This document shows, piece by piece, positions 1 to 5,024 of a stretch of DNA of 5,024 bases. The DNA is from an uncultured Clostridia bacterium. GTDB lineage: Bacteria > Bacillota > Clostridia > Christensenellales > Aristaeellaceae. The first letter of the stretch is position 1; each line of letters opens with the position of its first letter. The notes under the pieces are model-generated. The model was not told where the DNA came from and did no database searches. It saw only the letters and a list, made by a program, of their open reading frames with translations. A program made the translations under genes and the position numbers. Location: the NCBI GenBank assembly GCA_946410395.1, contig CAMKAE010000169.1, forward strand, positions 1 through 5,024. Reading direction: 5' to 3'.

Positions 1-1
1 G

Positions 2-8
2 CCTCCCC
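2..8 (-). promoter_or_regulatory. Possible ribosome binding site of a further leftward gene
   Basis: Read on the minus strand, GGGGAGG lies 15 bases after the stop codon of the last visible leftward gene and right at the window edge. A start codon five to ten bases further on would fall outside the window. No hairpin followed by a T-run is seen between the stop codon and the edge, so there is no sign that the transcript ends here. The call rests on seven bases only. Confidence 0.3.
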
Positions 9-23
9 GGTGTTTTTTTCGTG

Positions 24-470
24 TCATTCGTGCAGAAAGATCAGGGTGCCCTGGCTGGCGCCGTCCGTGTAGATTTCCAGGCTTCCGCCCGTGATGTTCC
101 ACTTGAGCGGCTCGCCCTGCATCAGGCGGAAGTCGCCCGGGAAGAACAAGCTTGCCCCGAGGTTCAGGCTGTCCCCGTCCGCATGCCATGTGAATGCGGT
201 GACGTCCGTGTCGTCCGCGTCCTCCCCCCGGACGCGCCGGGTGAGGGTTCCCTGCCCGTCCTTCCGGAAGGAAAGCTGGATGTACAGCCGGTTGTCGGCC
301 AGCGGCTCTCCGTCCACGGTGGTCAGATACCAGTTGCCCTCCAGCGCACTGCCGCCCTGCAGGCCGATGACGAACATCACCGCCAGCGCAGCCAGCAGCA
401 CCGCCCCCAGCACCATCGTGACGATCCGGTTCCGCCGGGCTTTTTTCCATTCTTCGTATGCCTTGTTCAT
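24..470 (-). CDS. Small membrane-anchored protein with an extracellular lipocalin-like domain, unknown function
   Basis: I do not recognise a named family. The 148-residue product has a charged N-terminus (EEWKKARRNR, about residues 6-15), one hydrophobic helix at about 16-37, then an outward-facing domain of about 110 residues. The positive charges before the helix predict an N-in, C-out anchor. The domain opens with GNWYLTTVDG (45-54), alternates polar and hydrophobic residues like a beta-barrel, and ends with WNITGGSLEIY (124-134) and a final strand GTLIFLH. A G-x-W-x-L start and a late [YW]-x-I-[ST]-G-x-[ST]-L strand are common in small lipocalin-like extracellular domains. Its start codon overlaps the stop of the preceding gene as ATGA, and no Shine-Dalgarno sequence is visible before it, so it probably depends on coupled translation. 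It seems to be a distant paralogue of its upstream neighbour. A role at the cell surface with the glucanase is inferred from position only. Confidence 0.85.
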   Translation of the reverse strand: MNKAYEEWKKARRNRIVTMVLGAVLLAALAVMFVIGLQGGSALEGNWYLTTVDGEPLADNRLYIQLSFRKDGQGTLTRRVRGEDADDTDVTAFTWHADGDSLNLGASLFFPGDFRLMQGEPLKWNITGGSLEIYTDGASQGTLIFLHE

Positions 471-868
471 TTTTGCTGTTTGAAGTTCATGACGACATCG
501 CCGATCTTCAGCTTCAGCGTATCGCCGCTGATCTCATAGGTGGCGAAATCTCCGTTCAGGTTCAGTCCCGTCACCGCAAGCGCCCTGCCGAAAGCGCCAA
601 AGTCGCCCTTCAGCTTCTTTTCCCCAGCGATGTGTTCCATACCCACCGGGATGTTCAGCGCCGTCAGCGTGGCTTTTTTCCCGTCATTTTTGTCAAATTC
701 CAGCGTTGCGGAGCCCCGGATAATGTTGTTGACAACGGCAATATCCACGCCCTCAACATTCTCAAGTACCCAGGCGCCGTCGGCATGGTTCCTGTCCTTC
801 ATCACAATCACAAGCGCCAGCACGGCCACGACAATCAGCAGCAGGATAATGATCAGCTTCTTGATCAT
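467..868 (-). CDS. Small membrane-anchored protein, probable paralogue of the following gene, unknown function
   Basis: The product is 133 residues with no family I can name. MIKK is followed by a strongly hydrophobic stretch (about 5-23) and then charged KDRN, giving a signal-anchor layout with the rest outside the cell. There is no lipobox cysteine; the protein has no cysteine at all. The outer part opens with GAWVLENVEG (31-40), has a likely strand SATLEF (53-58), a lysine-rich middle, and closes with YEISGDTLKLKIGD (111-124) and VVMNFKQQK. The opening and closing motifs match those of the next gene in order and spacing, which suggests a shared fold. The start overlaps the glucanase stop (ATGA), and an AGGAGG lies ten bases before it inside the glucanase gene. 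Base composition is lower in GC than its neighbours: two 60-base samples counted by hand gave about 50-52 percent, against about 65 percent in one sample of the glucanase. Confidence 0.85.
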   Translation of the reverse strand: MIKKLIIILLLIVVAVLALVIVMKDRNHADGAWVLENVEGVDIAVVNNIIRGSATLEFDKNDGKKATLTALNIPVGMEHIAGEKKLKGDFGAFGRALAVTGLNLNGDFATYEISGDTLKLKIGDVVMNFKQQK

Positions 869-2046
869 TGCGCAACTCCCTCCTCAGCAGGCGTCATCTT
901 GTATTTCATCATGGTCTCCGGGATCACCGGGAACTTCCACTCGGCCGTTCCGCGGTCGATGAGGCCGAACTTCTCGCCGTTGCCGGAGAAGGCGCCGTTG
1001 TCCCACCAGCACACCGGGATCCCGCGGGACGAGGCCAGCGCCACATAATAGGCCAGCCACTCGACCCGGGTCTGCAGATTGTTCTTGTCCACCGCGCCCA
1101 TCTCACTGATGATGGCGGGAATGCCGTTGACAATGTAGTTCTCATAGATGGTCGTCACCACCTGGGCAACGCTGGTGCGGTCCCGCTGGGTGAAGGTCGC
1201 CGGCCCGTTGACGTTGAGCGCGAAGTCATAGGGCGTGTAGGCGTGCACAGCCACGATGATCCGGTTGTCCGCCGTGTCCTCGGGGAGTTTGAAGAAGGAC
1301 GGATCAATGCTGTTGTGAGAGGCCGCATAGCCCGGGATCAGCAGATAGCGGTCGGCGTTCCTGCCGCCGGCAGCGCGCACCGTGTCCACAAACAGCTGGT
1401 TCAGGCGGTTGATGCAGTCCACCGCGTCCACGCAATCCGGGTTGGCCATGTTCAGGTTCCACTCGTGGGGCTTGCCGGTCTGCCGCGGCTCGTTCAGGGA
1501 TTCCAGGATGATGTGCTCGTCATAGTCGGCGAAGCGCTCCGCCAGCTGGCTCCAGATGGCGGTGAGGAACTTCGCGGAGGACTCATAGTGCTCGGAATCT
1601 GGGTAGAAATACTGGAAGCCCTCGTCGTGGTGCGTGTTGATGATCACGTACAGACCGGCGTCCACGGCCCAATCCGCGACCTCCTGCACCCGGTCCAGCC
1701 AGGGCTCGGAGATGTTGAAATCCGCGTCCACATGGTCATGCCAGGACACCGGCATCCGGATAAACCCGTAGCCCGCGTCCGCCACCGCCTGGATCAGTTC
1801 CCGGGTGGTGAAGTATCTCGTCCATCCGCGCTCGCTGTCCAGTTCATTGGGCATCCAGGTTACCCCGTAGGCGTCAAAGGTGTTGCCCAGATTCCAGCCG
1901 ACCCCCAGCCCGGCCAGGAAGTCCATGGCCTCGTTGTCCGGAATGTCCATCCGGGTCAGGTCGAGCTCGGGGATGGTGATCTCCTCCGCGGCCGCAAGCC
2001 CGAAGAGCATCACGCAGAGCACCAGAAAGGCTGCAATTCGCTTCAT
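865..2046 (-). CDS. Secreted GH5 glycoside hydrolase, probable endo-beta-glucanase of the GH5_4 type
   Basis: This retaining glycoside hydrolase should cleave internal beta-1,4 links in cellulose, xyloglucan or mixed glucans. The 393-residue product starts with a signal peptide (residues 1 to about 20, MKR, hydrophobic core, then AAA before EE) and is otherwise a single catalytic barrel. Visible family marks, in order, are WNLGNTFDA (51-59), R97 in IRMPV, the H139/H140 pair in NTHHD, LNEP with the acid/base E186, H268 and Y270 in VHAY, SEMG with the nucleophile E315, and CWWDNG (346-351). All expected catalytic residues are present. The GWNLGNT start and the E-M-G-A-V-D-K-N-N and W-W-D-N-G endings recall clostridial GH5 subfamily 4. 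That subfamily includes endoglucanases, xyloglucanases and lichenases, so the exact substrate is open. No dockerin, carbohydrate-binding module, LPXTG motif or second membrane segment is seen, so the enzyme is likely released. It leads the leftward unit and overlaps the next gene by four bases. Confidence 0.95.
   Translation of the reverse strand: MKRIAAFLVLCVMLFGLAAAEEITIPELDLTRMDIPDNEAMDFLAGLGVGWNLGNTFDAYGVTWMPNELDSERGWTRYFTTRELIQAVADAGYGFIRMPVSWHDHVDADFNISEPWLDRVQEVADWAVDAGLYVIINTHHDEGFQYFYPDSEHYESSAKFLTAIWSQLAERFADYDEHIILESLNEPRQTGKPHEWNLNMANPDCVDAVDCINRLNQLFVDTVRAAGGRNADRYLLIPGYAASHNSIDPSFFKLPEDTADNRIIVAVHAYTPYDFALNVNGPATFTQRDRTSVAQVVTTIYENYIVNGIPAIISEMGAVDKNNLQTRVEWLAYYVALASSRGIPVCWWDNGAFSGNGEKFGLIDRGTAEWKFPVIPETMMKYKMTPAEEGVAQ
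879..884 (-). promoter_or_regulatory. Ribosome binding site inside the end of the glucanase gene
   Basis: AGGAGG on the minus strand lies ten bases before the ATG at 868. It is embedded in the codons for the last residues of the glucanase (EEGVAQ). Together with the ATGA overlap it supports 868 as the true start of the second gene, and it means that gene can be initiated independently as well as by coupling. Confidence 0.7.
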
Positions 2047-2054
2047 CTCGGTTA

Positions 2055-2060
2055 CCTCCT
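2055..2060 (-). promoter_or_regulatory. Ribosome binding site of the GH5 gene
   Basis: A perfect AGGAGG on the minus strand sits eight bases before the ATG at 2046. It fixes the start, which also gives a complete signal peptide. Confidence 0.85.
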
Positions 2061-2087
2061 CAGATAAGATGTTGTCATTCTGTTTGC

Positions 2088-2116
2088 ATCATATCACGAA
2101 TTTGTGCGTTTGAAAA
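2088..2116 (-). promoter_or_regulatory. Leftward sigma-A-type promoter with extended -10
   Basis: On the minus strand, TTTTCA (2111-2116, four of six matches to TTGACA) and TATGAT (2088-2093, five of six matches to TATAAT) are 17 bases apart. A TG lies one base before the -10, giving TGATATGAT, an extended -10. The expected start of transcription is near 2081, which leaves an untranslated leader of about 35 bases before the GH5 gene. The 17-base spacer contains the imperfect palindrome CACGAATTTGTG (2095-2106), a possible operator. Confidence 0.6.
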
Positions 2117-2151
2117 GCCTTTCGAGGGATTTTACAACCGCGCATTTCCGC

Positions 2152-2180
2152 TTGCAAACCGGCCCGCAACCTGTTACAAT
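2152..2180 (+). promoter_or_regulatory. Rightward sigma-A-type promoter with extended -10
   Basis: TTGCAA (2152-2157, four of six) and TACAAT (2175-2180, five of six) are exactly 17 bases apart. TG at 2172-2173 precedes the -10, giving TGTTACAAT. Transcription would start near 2187, about 35 bases before the cyclophilin ATG. The two divergent -10 elements are about 80 bases apart, so the promoters do not overlap. Confidence 0.65.
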
Positions 2181-2207
2181 ATCCCCAGCCACAAGGCACT
2201 GACATAC

Positions 2208-2214
2208 AAGGAGG
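2208..2214 (+). promoter_or_regulatory. Ribosome binding site of the cyclophilin gene
   Basis: AAGGAGG lies seven bases before the ATG at 2222, an ideal spacing for a strongly translated gene in Bacillota. It confirms the start. Confidence 0.85.
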
Positions 2215-2221
2215 AATCCCC

Positions 2222-2740
2222 ATGGCTGCAAACCCCACCTTTGTCATCACCCTCGCCGACGGCCGTCAGCTCAAAGGCGAGCTCTATCCCGACATCGCGC
2301 CCCAGTCCGTGGGCAACTTCATCGCCCTGGCCAACAGCGGCTTCTATGACGGGCTGATCTTCCACCGCGTCATCCCAGGCTTCATGATCCAGGGCGGCGA
2401 CCCCCAGGGCATCGGCATTGGCGGCCCGGGCTATGCCATCAAGGGCGAGTTCGCCGCCAACGGCGTGCGCAATCCCCTGAAGCACACCTACGGCGTGCTG
2501 TCCATGGCACGGAGCATGAACCCGAATTCCGCCGGCAGCCAGTTCTTCATCATGACCAGTGACAGCCCGCACCTGGACGGCTCCTACGCCGCCTTCGGCA
2601 AGGTGCTCGAGGGCATGGAAGCCGCCGAGGACATCGTCAACGCGCCCCGGGACCGCCGCGACAAGCCCCTGGAGGATCAGAAGATGGCGTCAATCCGCGT
2701 CGAAACCTTCGGCGTCGACTATCCCTTTGAGAAGCTGTAA
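2222..2740 (+). CDS. ppiB: Cytosolic cyclophilin-type peptidyl-prolyl cis-trans isomerase
   Basis: The enzyme speeds cis-trans isomerisation of X-Pro peptide bonds and helps protein folding. The 172-residue product has the full cyclophilin signature FHRVIPGFMIQGGD (47-60), which carries the catalytic arginine R49 and pocket residues F54, M55 and Q57. It also has GTGTGGPGY-like GIGIGGPGY (63-71), SMAR (94-97), GSQFFI (105-110) with Q107 and F109, and PHLDG (116-120). H117 stands where human cyclophilin A has Trp121, which is usual in bacterial forms and commonly goes with weak cyclosporin binding. There is no signal peptide or membrane segment, so it acts in the cytoplasm. It is somewhat longer than Bacillus subtilis PpiB (143 residues), through the N-terminus, a small insert and the C-terminal tail DYPFEKL. 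It has its own promoter and a strong ribosome binding site. Family assignment is secure; the symbol is by similarity. Confidence 0.96.
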   Translation: MAANPTFVITLADGRQLKGELYPDIAPQSVGNFIALANSGFYDGLIFHRVIPGFMIQGGDPQGIGIGGPGYAIKGEFAANGVRNPLKHTYGVLSMARSMNPNSAGSQFFIMTSDSPHLDGSYAAFGKVLEGMEAAEDIVNAPRDRRDKPLEDQKMASIRVETFGVDYPFEKL

Positions 2741-2746
2741 TGCCAT

Positions 2747-2872
2747 TCTCAGTTAAGGATCATCAGTCAAGTAACGGTATGCAGCCGAAGGTCCAGGGCG
2801 ATCGGAAAGCCCTGGTCGCGGTCCGCAGACCGCGAAATCCTCTTTTCTGCCATTTAGCGGATTTAACTCAGA
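2747..2872 (+). ncRNA. Possible structured RNA or leader between ppiB and zapA
   Basis: This 154-base gap holds nested complementarity. Two outer stems pair TCT (2747-2749) with AGA (2870-2872) and AGTTAA (2751-2756) with TTAACT (2863-2868), with one C/C mismatch between them. GGAT (2757-2760) can pair with ATCC (2837-2840). Inside that lie three hairpins: CGGT/GCCG (2775-2778 with 2784-2787), the perfect 7-pair CCAGGGC/GCCCTGG (2793-2799 with 2809-2815, 9-base loop) and the perfect 7-pair CGCGGTC/GACCGCG (2817-2823 with 2828-2834, 4-base loop). A weaker hairpin, 2847-2850 with 2857-2860, sits on the 3' side. I know no RNA family that matches. It could be a leader controlling zapA and the U32 gene, a processed small RNA, a terminator or a scattered palindromic element. 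Pairing was found by eye, with no energy calculation. Confidence 0.35.
2817..2848 (+). terminator. Weak candidate terminator after ppiB
   Basis: The GC-rich hairpin at 2817-2834 is followed by AAATCC and then TCTTTTCT (2841-2848). The T-rich stretch begins six bases after the stem and is broken by C residues, so this is not a canonical intrinsic terminator. It might give partial termination between ppiB and zapA. The hairpin is equally part of the larger possible fold described for this gap. Confidence 0.3.
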
Positions 2873-2883
2873 TGCGTACAAGC

Positions 2884-2887
2884 GGAG
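2884..2887 (+). promoter_or_regulatory. Ribosome binding site of zapA
   Basis: GGAG lies seven bases before the ATG at 2895. It is 16 bases after the 3' strand of the possible outer stem (2863-2868), so the fold would not cover it directly. Confidence 0.7.
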
Positions 2888-2894
2888 TAGCGAT

Positions 2895-3173
2895 ATGAAC
2901 AACGCCAAGCAGAGAACCAGCGTCTTTGTTGCCGGCAAAGAGTACACCATTGTCTCCTCGGATTCACCGGAGTATATGCAGCGGGTGGCGGCCTACGCGG
3001 ACCGCAAGCTGCGCGAGAGCGCGCTGACCACCCGTCTGCCCCGGGCCCAGTCCGACGCCCTGGCCTGCCTGAACATGGCCGACGAGCTGATGAAGGCCCA
3101 GGACGAGAACCAGCGCCTGCTCCGGCAGCTCCGGGAGGCACAGGAAGAACTGACCCGGCTGAAAGCGGAGTGA
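2895..3173 (+). CDS. zapA: Cell division protein ZapA
   Basis: ZapA binds FtsZ and bundles its protofilaments, stabilising the Z-ring at mid-cell in the cytoplasm. The 92-residue product shows the usual two-part layout. An N-terminal FtsZ-binding head has the strand pair VFVAGKEYTIVS (10-21), then SPEYMQRVAAYADRKLRE (24-41) as the first helix. A long helix follows from about residue 50, with ALACLNMADELMK (55-67) leading into a charged coiled coil (68-92, DENQRLLRQLREAQEEL) used for dimer and tetramer formation. Length fits the short ZapA proteins of Bacillota (about 85-100 residues). The ATG at 2895 has GGAG seven bases before it. The U32 gene starts seven bases after the stop, so the two are cotranscribed; zapA next to a U32 gene recurs in Clostridia. 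No clear promoter was found in the gap upstream. Confidence 0.92.
   Translation: MNNAKQRTSVFVAGKEYTIVSSDSPEYMQRVAAYADRKLRESALTTRLPRAQSDALACLNMADELMKAQDENQRLLRQLREAQEELTRLKAE
3167..3170 (+). promoter_or_regulatory. Ribosome binding site of the U32 gene, inside the end of zapA
   Basis: GGAG overlaps the last zapA codons, directly before its TGA stop. It is ten bases from the ATG at 3181 and thirteen from a second ATG at 3184. The closer one is the better start, and the overlap suggests that translation of the U32 gene follows that of zapA. Confidence 0.55.
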
Positions 3174-3180
3174 CGTCCGG

Positions 3181-5024
3181 ATGATGGAGAACCTTGCCCC
3201 GGCCGGGAGCCGGGAAGCCCTCGACAGGGCCGTGGCGGCGGGTGCCGACGCGGTCTATTTGGGGTGCTCCGCCTTCAGCGCCCGGGCCGGCGCCGGGAAT
3301 TTCGACGAGCCCGCCCTGCGCGAGGCCGTCGCGTTCTGCCACTCCCATCACGTCCGGGTCCACGTGGCCGTGAACACCCTGGTCAAGGATCACGAGTTCG
3401 ACGACCTCATGGCCCTGCTGAAGCTCCTCGCGGAGGTTCGCGTAGACGCCGTGCTGGTGCAGGACCTGGGCGTGCTGCGGATGATCCGCCTCTGTTTCCC
3501 CGGCCTGACGGTCCACGCCTCCACGCAGATGAGCCTGCACAACGCCGCGGGCGCCCGCTGGGCACAGCGCGTCGGCATCCGGCGGGTGGTGCTGGCCCGG
3601 GAGTGCTCCCTGGATGAGATCCGGCTCACCGCCGCCACCGGGGTTGAGACCGAAGTCTTCGGCCACGGGGCGCAGTGCGTCAGCGTCAGCGGGCAGTGCC
3701 TGTTTTCCTCCGCCGTGGGCGGACGCAGCGGCAACCGCGGTCGGTGCGCCCAGCCCTGCCGGATGCTCTATACCCTGCGGGGGCAGAAGGGCGCATGGCT
3801 CTCCCCCAGGGACGTCTGCCTCCGGGACAATCTGGCCGTCCTGGCCGACGCCGGCGCCTGCTCGGTCAAGCTTGAGGGGCGGCTGAAGCGCCCGGAATAC
3901 GTCGCGGTGGTCGCCGCCTCCTACCGCAGGGGCCTGGACACCCTCGCGCCCGCCACACCGGATGAACGGCAAGGCCTGCTGCAGATCTTCCAGCGGGGCG
4001 GCTTCATGCGCGGATACGCGATGGGCTGCGAGGACGCGGCGGTCATCGACCCCACACGCGTCAACCACGGCGGCGTTCCCCTGGGAACGGTCCTGCGCGC
4101 CGACAGCCGTTTCGCGCAGATCCGGACCGATCTCCCCCTGCACGACGGCGACCAGCTCCGGATCGTGACCCACGCCGGGGACTATGAAATGCTCTACGCC
4201 GGCGCGGAGGTCCCTGCGGGCGGAACCGCCCGGCTCCGGCTGCGGGAGGACGCGGACGTCCGCGCGGGCGATCCTGTCGTCCGCCTGGCGGACAGCGTGC
4301 AGCTCCGGGCCGCCATGGCCCTGCCGCTGCCCACGGTCCCCGTGGATTTCTCGCTGGACGCCCATCCCGGGCTTCCGCTCTCCCTGACCGCCTCCGACGG
4401 CGCTGTGTCCGTGACCGTCACCGGCGAAACGGTGCAGGCCGCGCAGAAGCGGGCCATGACCCCGGAGGACGCCATGGCCCATCTCGCCAAGACCGGCGAC
4501 ACCGGCTTTGCACCCCGGGGATGCGTCGTCCGGACCGAGAACGCCTTCGTGCCCGTATCCGCCCTCAATCAGCTGCGCCGGGAAGCCCTGGAGCGGCTGC
4601 GGGATCTGCGGGCGGACGCCTTTGCGCCGCCTGCCTCCCCCGTTTATCCGCCGGATGTGTGTTCCCTGTCGAGCGCCGAGCTTCCCCTGACCGCCGTCGT
4701 GTACGGCGCCGCGCAGCTGGCCGACGTGCCCGCGGGTGCCCGCGTCGTCTGGTTCCCGGAGGACTGGCGGCCTGCCGCGCTGGCGGATGGCCTGGCCGCC
4801 TTCCCGCAAAAGGTCTGGCTGCAGCTTCCCACGGTGTGCCGGGAGGCCACGCTGCAGGCCATCGCCGCGTTCGTGTCCGCGCACACGGACCGCCTGGAGG
4901 GCGTGGTGCTGGGCTCGGTGGGGCAGTTGGGTCTGAACTGGCCGCTGCCCTTTGCCGCGGGGCCTGGCATCCCGGTGATGAACCGGCGGGCGGTGCAGTT
5001 CCTGCTCGGGCAGGGCTGCGCGTT
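3181..5024 (+). CDS. U32-family protein with DUF3656 domain, probable RlhA-like RNA hydroxylation protein (3' end beyond window)
   Basis: 614 codons are visible and the frame stays open to the edge. The N-terminal barrel (about 1-245) starts LAPAGSREALDRAVAAGADAVYLG, in which N4 precedes the motif, as in typical U32 proteins. It carries the family signature around 158-176 (EVFGHGAQC, SGQC) and then GNRGRCAQPCR (184-194). C166, C173, C189 and C193 are the four cysteines expected to hold an iron-sulfur cluster. SPRD (208-211) and KLEGRLKRPEYV (230-241) complete the core. A small beta domain follows (about 290-375), then DUF3656 (about 378-478) with VTGETVQAAQKR and FVPVSALNQLRREAL. The region from about 500 on resembles the second barrel-like part of long members. 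U32 proteins are often annotated as collagenase-like peptidases, but characterised relatives such as E. coli RlhA and TrhP act in hydroxylation of 23S rRNA cytidine and tRNA uridine. The DUF3656 layout favours RlhA. RNA modification is inferred. GC is very high (one 60-base sample about 82 percent). Confidence 0.9.
   Translation, partial: MMENLAPAGSREALDRAVAAGADAVYLGCSAFSARAGAGNFDEPALREAVAFCHSHHVRVHVAVNTLVKDHEFDDLMALLKLLAEVRVDAVLVQDLGVLRMIRLCFPGLTVHASTQMSLHNAAGARWAQRVGIRRVVLARECSLDEIRLTAATGVETEVFGHGAQCVSVSGQCLFSSAVGGRSGNRGRCAQPCRMLYTLRGQKGAWLSPRDVCLRDNLAVLADAGACSVKLEGRLKRPEYVAVVAASYRRGLDTLAPATPDERQGLLQIFQRGGFMRGYAMGCEDAAVIDPTRVNHGGVPLGTVLRADSRFAQIRTDLPLHDGDQLRIVTHAGDYEMLYAGAEVPAGGTARLRLREDADVRAGDPVVRLADSVQLRAAMALPLPTVPVDFSLDAHPGLPLSLTASDGAVSVTVTGETVQAAQKRAMTPEDAMAHLAKTGDTGFAPRGCVVRTENAFVPVSALNQLRREALERLRDLRADAFAPPASPVYPPDVCSLSSAELPLTAVVYGAAQLADVPAGARVVWFPEDWRPAALADGLAAFPQKVWLQLPTVCREATLQAIAAFVSAHTDRLEGVVLGSVGQLGLNWPLPFAAGPGIPVMNRRAVQFLLGQGCA

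Noticed and set aside
2014..2016. Cysteine 11 of the GH5 protein as a possible lipoprotein attachment site
   Set aside because: It lies in the middle of the hydrophobic core without a proper L-[AS]-[GA]-C lipobox and is too close to the N-terminus. A normal signal peptidase site after the AAA near residue 20 fits better.
868..2067. A 399-codon open frame on the plus strand, opposite the GH5 gene
   Set aside because: The GH5 frame has a full catalytic set, a signal peptide and an ideal ribosome binding site. The opposite frame has none of these and reads as a Val/Arg/His-rich shadow.
2082..2159. Inverted copies GTTTGCA (2082-2088) and TGCAAAC (2153-2159), one at each divergent promoter
   Set aside because: About one 7-base inverted match is expected by chance in a region this size, and nothing else supports them as operator half-sites.
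2760..2766. CTGATGA on the minus strand, the core of a hammerhead ribozyme
   Set aside because: No GAAA follows a matching stem and no cleavage-site stem is present, so the seven bases are a chance match.
2753..2950. A 65-codon minus-strand frame with a hydrophobic N-terminus that spans the gap before zapA
   Set aside because: It starts inside zapA on the opposite strand, and its GAGGAG is only three bases from the ATG. The signal-like start comes from antisense zapA codons, and the rest reads through the hairpins.
2863..4884. A 673-codon open frame on the minus strand, opposite zapA and the U32 gene
   Set aside because: It lies opposite two well-supported genes. Its translation is a run of Gly, Arg, Pro, Ala and His with no recognisable domain, as expected for the reverse of a very GC-rich gene.
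1..5024. tRNA, rRNA, CRISPR repeats, insertion sequence ends or a phage or defence gene
   Set aside because: I saw no cloverleaf, regularly spaced repeats, terminal inverted repeats, transposase motifs or defence domains on either strand. The gene content is fully explained by six genes.

Overview
The window looks like a high-GC member of the Clostridia, probably a fibre-degrading gut or rumen bacterium. This is inferred from three things: the pairing of zapA with a U32-family gene carrying a DUF3656 domain, strong AGGAGG-type ribosome binding sites throughout, and a secreted clostridial-type GH5 glucanase. No rRNA, marker gene or mobile element is present to fix the taxon.

Two transcription units diverge from a 175-base intergenic region (2047-2221). 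The leftward unit (minus strand) starts with a secreted GH5 glycoside hydrolase (865-2046). Two small membrane-anchored proteins follow (467-868 and 24-470), and both junctions are 4-base ATGA overlaps, so translation is probably coupled. The two small proteins share no obvious named family, but they have the same layout and similar sequence signatures, and they look like distant paralogues. A ribosome-binding-site-like GGGGAGG at the left edge suggests the unit continues beyond the window.

The rightward unit starts with a cytosolic cyclophilin (2222-2740). A 154-base gap follows, rich in potential RNA structure (about 2747-2872). Then come zapA (2895-3173) and, seven bases later, a U32-family protein that runs off the right edge (3181-5024, 614 codons visible). 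Each of the two units has a convincing extended -10 promoter in the divergent region. No good promoter is seen directly before zapA, so zapA and the U32 gene may be read from the cyclophilin promoter through the structured gap.

The left half appears to be an accessory polysaccharide-degradation unit at the cell surface. The right half is housekeeping: protein folding, Z-ring assembly and probable RNA hydroxylation. The points most worth a second look are the structured gap before zapA and the pair of coupled membrane-anchored proteins behind the glucanase. I found no defence system, CRISPR array, insertion sequence, tRNA or rRNA here.
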